The position numbers and the translations under genes are program-made. A DNA stretch of 6,674 nucleotides from a bacterium (GTDB lineage Bacteria; Bacteroidota; Bacteroidia; B-17B0; Aurantibacillaceae), in assembly GCA_027364695.1 (NCBI GenBank), contig DAHXOV010000289.1:1-6674 (forward strand). The letters are read 5' to 3'. This document shows, piece after piece, positions 5,359-6,674 of the stretch. The number at the start of each line of letters is the position of its first letter. Within the stretch, counting starts at the first letter, position 1. The notes below the pieces were generated by a model, which was not told the origin of the DNA, searched no databases, and was given only the letters and a program-made list of their open reading frames with translations.

Positions 5359-6674
5359 TATTTCTTTTTTATTGGTAGAATTTTCTAAGATACCTACATA
5401 TTGATAATAGCCGTTTCGATTAGCAAATACATATTCTCCTAACTTTACACTATCCACCATCAGCATTCCTGATTTACTTCCTGACGGATATTTTACAAAT
5501 GGCACTTCCCTCCATTTTTCTCCTGCCTTACCTCTATACATTGCTACTATGCTGTCTGCATTCACAGAAGCAAGAGATGTATCCATGCATCCATAACCTG
5601 AATATACTATATTGCCATTGTAGTTCAATCTTATTTTAGCATAAAAACCATTGCTCAGTTTCCCTGTAATTTTCCAATAATGTTGATTAGAAAATTTATA
5701 TCTTCTATCTCCATTTTGAATATTGCTTTGTGTATCAGATGCCGCAAAATGATGTTCTATGTAAGTAAAAGAAGAGTCGCTACCCTTATTGATAACATTC
5801 AAACTAACTTTTGCATTATTAAAACTTACATTACCTGTATTTTTAATAACTTTCACATCTCCTACTGAACCGTAAGCTAATTTTTTATCGTCATTTAATA
5901 TTTCAAATGGTGGTATAAAAGAAAGCGTAGTAGTAAGCACGGTTATACTACCTGATAGTAATGTACTGATCGTATAAGGATTCCAGTTATTATCAAAAAA
6001 AGAGAGACTTACAGGTACATTATTAAAATAATTATTTGCTCCATGTGATTTTTGTCTCACATATACTTTTGCCAAATATGTATTTGTCGCAATATTTTGA
6101 TACCCGGCTGAATCTACAATAAATACGGGATAGCCACCACCAAATACCCAATTTTGAAAAAAGTCATTTAAATTTTTTCCCGAATAATTCTCCAGTAATA
6201 CCTGAAACTCAGCGCTATTCATATTCTTAAATGCCTTTTGATTCAAAACATACTTGAGTCCATTAAAAAATAAACTATCTCCCAAATAAGTTCTGAGATT
6301 ATGCGCTACAATGGCGCCTTTCTTGTAAACATGATCACCATAAGTATATTGTGCAGGTATCCCTGAAACTGCCCAGTATTGTTGTTCTTTAAAATTCCCG
6401 AATTGTAGCATTTCTATGAGCATGGACATTAGTTGTGTCTGATATTGGCTATAATCATACCTGTTTTCAAGGAATATCATTTCATTGAAAGTAGCCATAC
6501 CCTCGTTTATCCACATATCTTCCTGTGTTTCGGTAGTAACCAAATCTCCCCACCAGTGGTGAGACAATTCATGCGCCATCAATTCTGATTCATAAGCTGT
6601 AGTGCCTGTAGCTAATTGCGGATAAGCAATGTTTGTCGCGTGTTCCATGGCACCACTACTAAATGGTACTAAAC
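5128..6674 (-). CDS. Secreted M1-family zinc aminopeptidase with type IX sorting domain (N-terminus missing)
   Basis: The last 514 residues are present; the gene runs off the right edge. The fragment opens LVPFSSGAMEHATN, the M1 substrate-recognition motif (normally GxMEN, here GAMEH, 6640-6654). The zinc site HELSHHWWGD with the third ligand in NEG 19 residues after the second His follows (HELSH at 6559-6573, Glu codon 6502-6504). VYKKG supplies the likely catalytic Tyr (6325-6327), and DFFQNWVFGGGYPVF closes the catalytic core. A long beta-rich region of about 240 residues precedes the C-terminal sorting domain. It probably trims peptides at or outside the cell surface to feed amino-acid uptake. 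Length and the signal peptide cannot be judged. ATG 6648 is an internal Met, not the start, because the frame continues upstream with family sequence. Confidence 0.93.
   Translation of the reverse strand, partial: LVPFSSGAMEHATNIAYPQLATGTTAYESELMAHELSHHWWGDLVTTETQEDMWINEGMATFNEMIFLENRYDYSQYQTQLMSMLIEMLQFGNFKEQQYWAVSGIPAQYTYGDHVYKKGAIVAHNLRTYLGDSLFFNGLKYVLNQKAFKNMNSAEFQVLLENYSGKNLNDFFQNWVFGGGYPVFIVDSAGYQNIATNTYLAKVYVRQKSHGANNYFNNVPVSLSFFDNNWNPYTISTLLSGSITVLTTTLSFIPPFEILNDDKKLAYGSVGDVKVIKNTGNVSFNNAKVSLNVINKGSDSSFTYIEHHFAASDTQSNIQNGDRRYKFSNQHYWKITGKLSNGFYAKIRLNYNGNIVYSGYGCMDTSLASVNADSIVAMYRGKAGEKWREVPFVKYPSGSKSGMLMVDSVKLGEYVFANRNGYYQYVGILENSTNKKEIKIYPNPSGQGIKIDLNYKGEIKGYIENMEGKIIQRITLSDKHKTIDISGIHNGMYILNLFYEDKIYTGKFIKKSNE

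Overview
The window looks like ordinary chromosome from a low-GC member of the Bacteroidota. Three things point there. The partial peptidase at the right edge ends in a type IX secretion (Por) sorting domain. The divergent promoter region carries the Bacteroidota sigma-factor consensus (TTTG, 19 bases, TAnnTTTG). Several proteins, including the 192-residue unknown, look like families I know mainly from this phylum. A Chitinophagales-like or related lineage is plausible but cannot be fixed from this sequence. I see no RNA gene, CRISPR array, insertion sequence or prophage, and no gene-free stretch longer than 300 bases.

Layout. At the left edge (1-182, minus) is the start of a secreted esterase of the LpqC/PHB-depolymerase type. 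A minus-strand cluster then runs from about 2413 down to 350, in transcription order: membrane-anchored thioredoxin-like protein, 192-residue protein of unknown function (1 base gap), ribosome recycling factor frr (62 base gap, possible own promoter), and a PF04020-type four-helix membrane protein (9 base gap). A plus-strand cluster runs from 2495 to 5067: monofunctional peptidoglycan glycosyltransferase mtgA, an exported serine beta-lactamase-fold hydrolase, and a cytosolic alpha/beta-hydrolase esterase. Each start codon in this cluster lies inside the end of the preceding gene. The two clusters diverge from a compact region (2413-2495) where two promoters appear to overlap. From the right edge (5128-6674, minus) comes the C-terminal part of a secreted M1 zinc aminopeptidase, convergent with the esterase, with a terminator-like hairpin between them.

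How they may work together. The plus-strand operon pairs glycan polymerisation (MtgA) with a penicillin-recognising-fold hydrolase, which suggests cell-wall work, but the substrate of the second enzyme and the place of the esterase are unknown. The minus-strand cluster combines envelope redox, an uncharacterised protein and translation recycling, and shows no single pathway. I found no clearly new biological system. The best leads are the overlapping divergent promoters with a nearly leaderless mtgA, the overlapped three-gene operon, and the unknown protein next to the thioredoxin.
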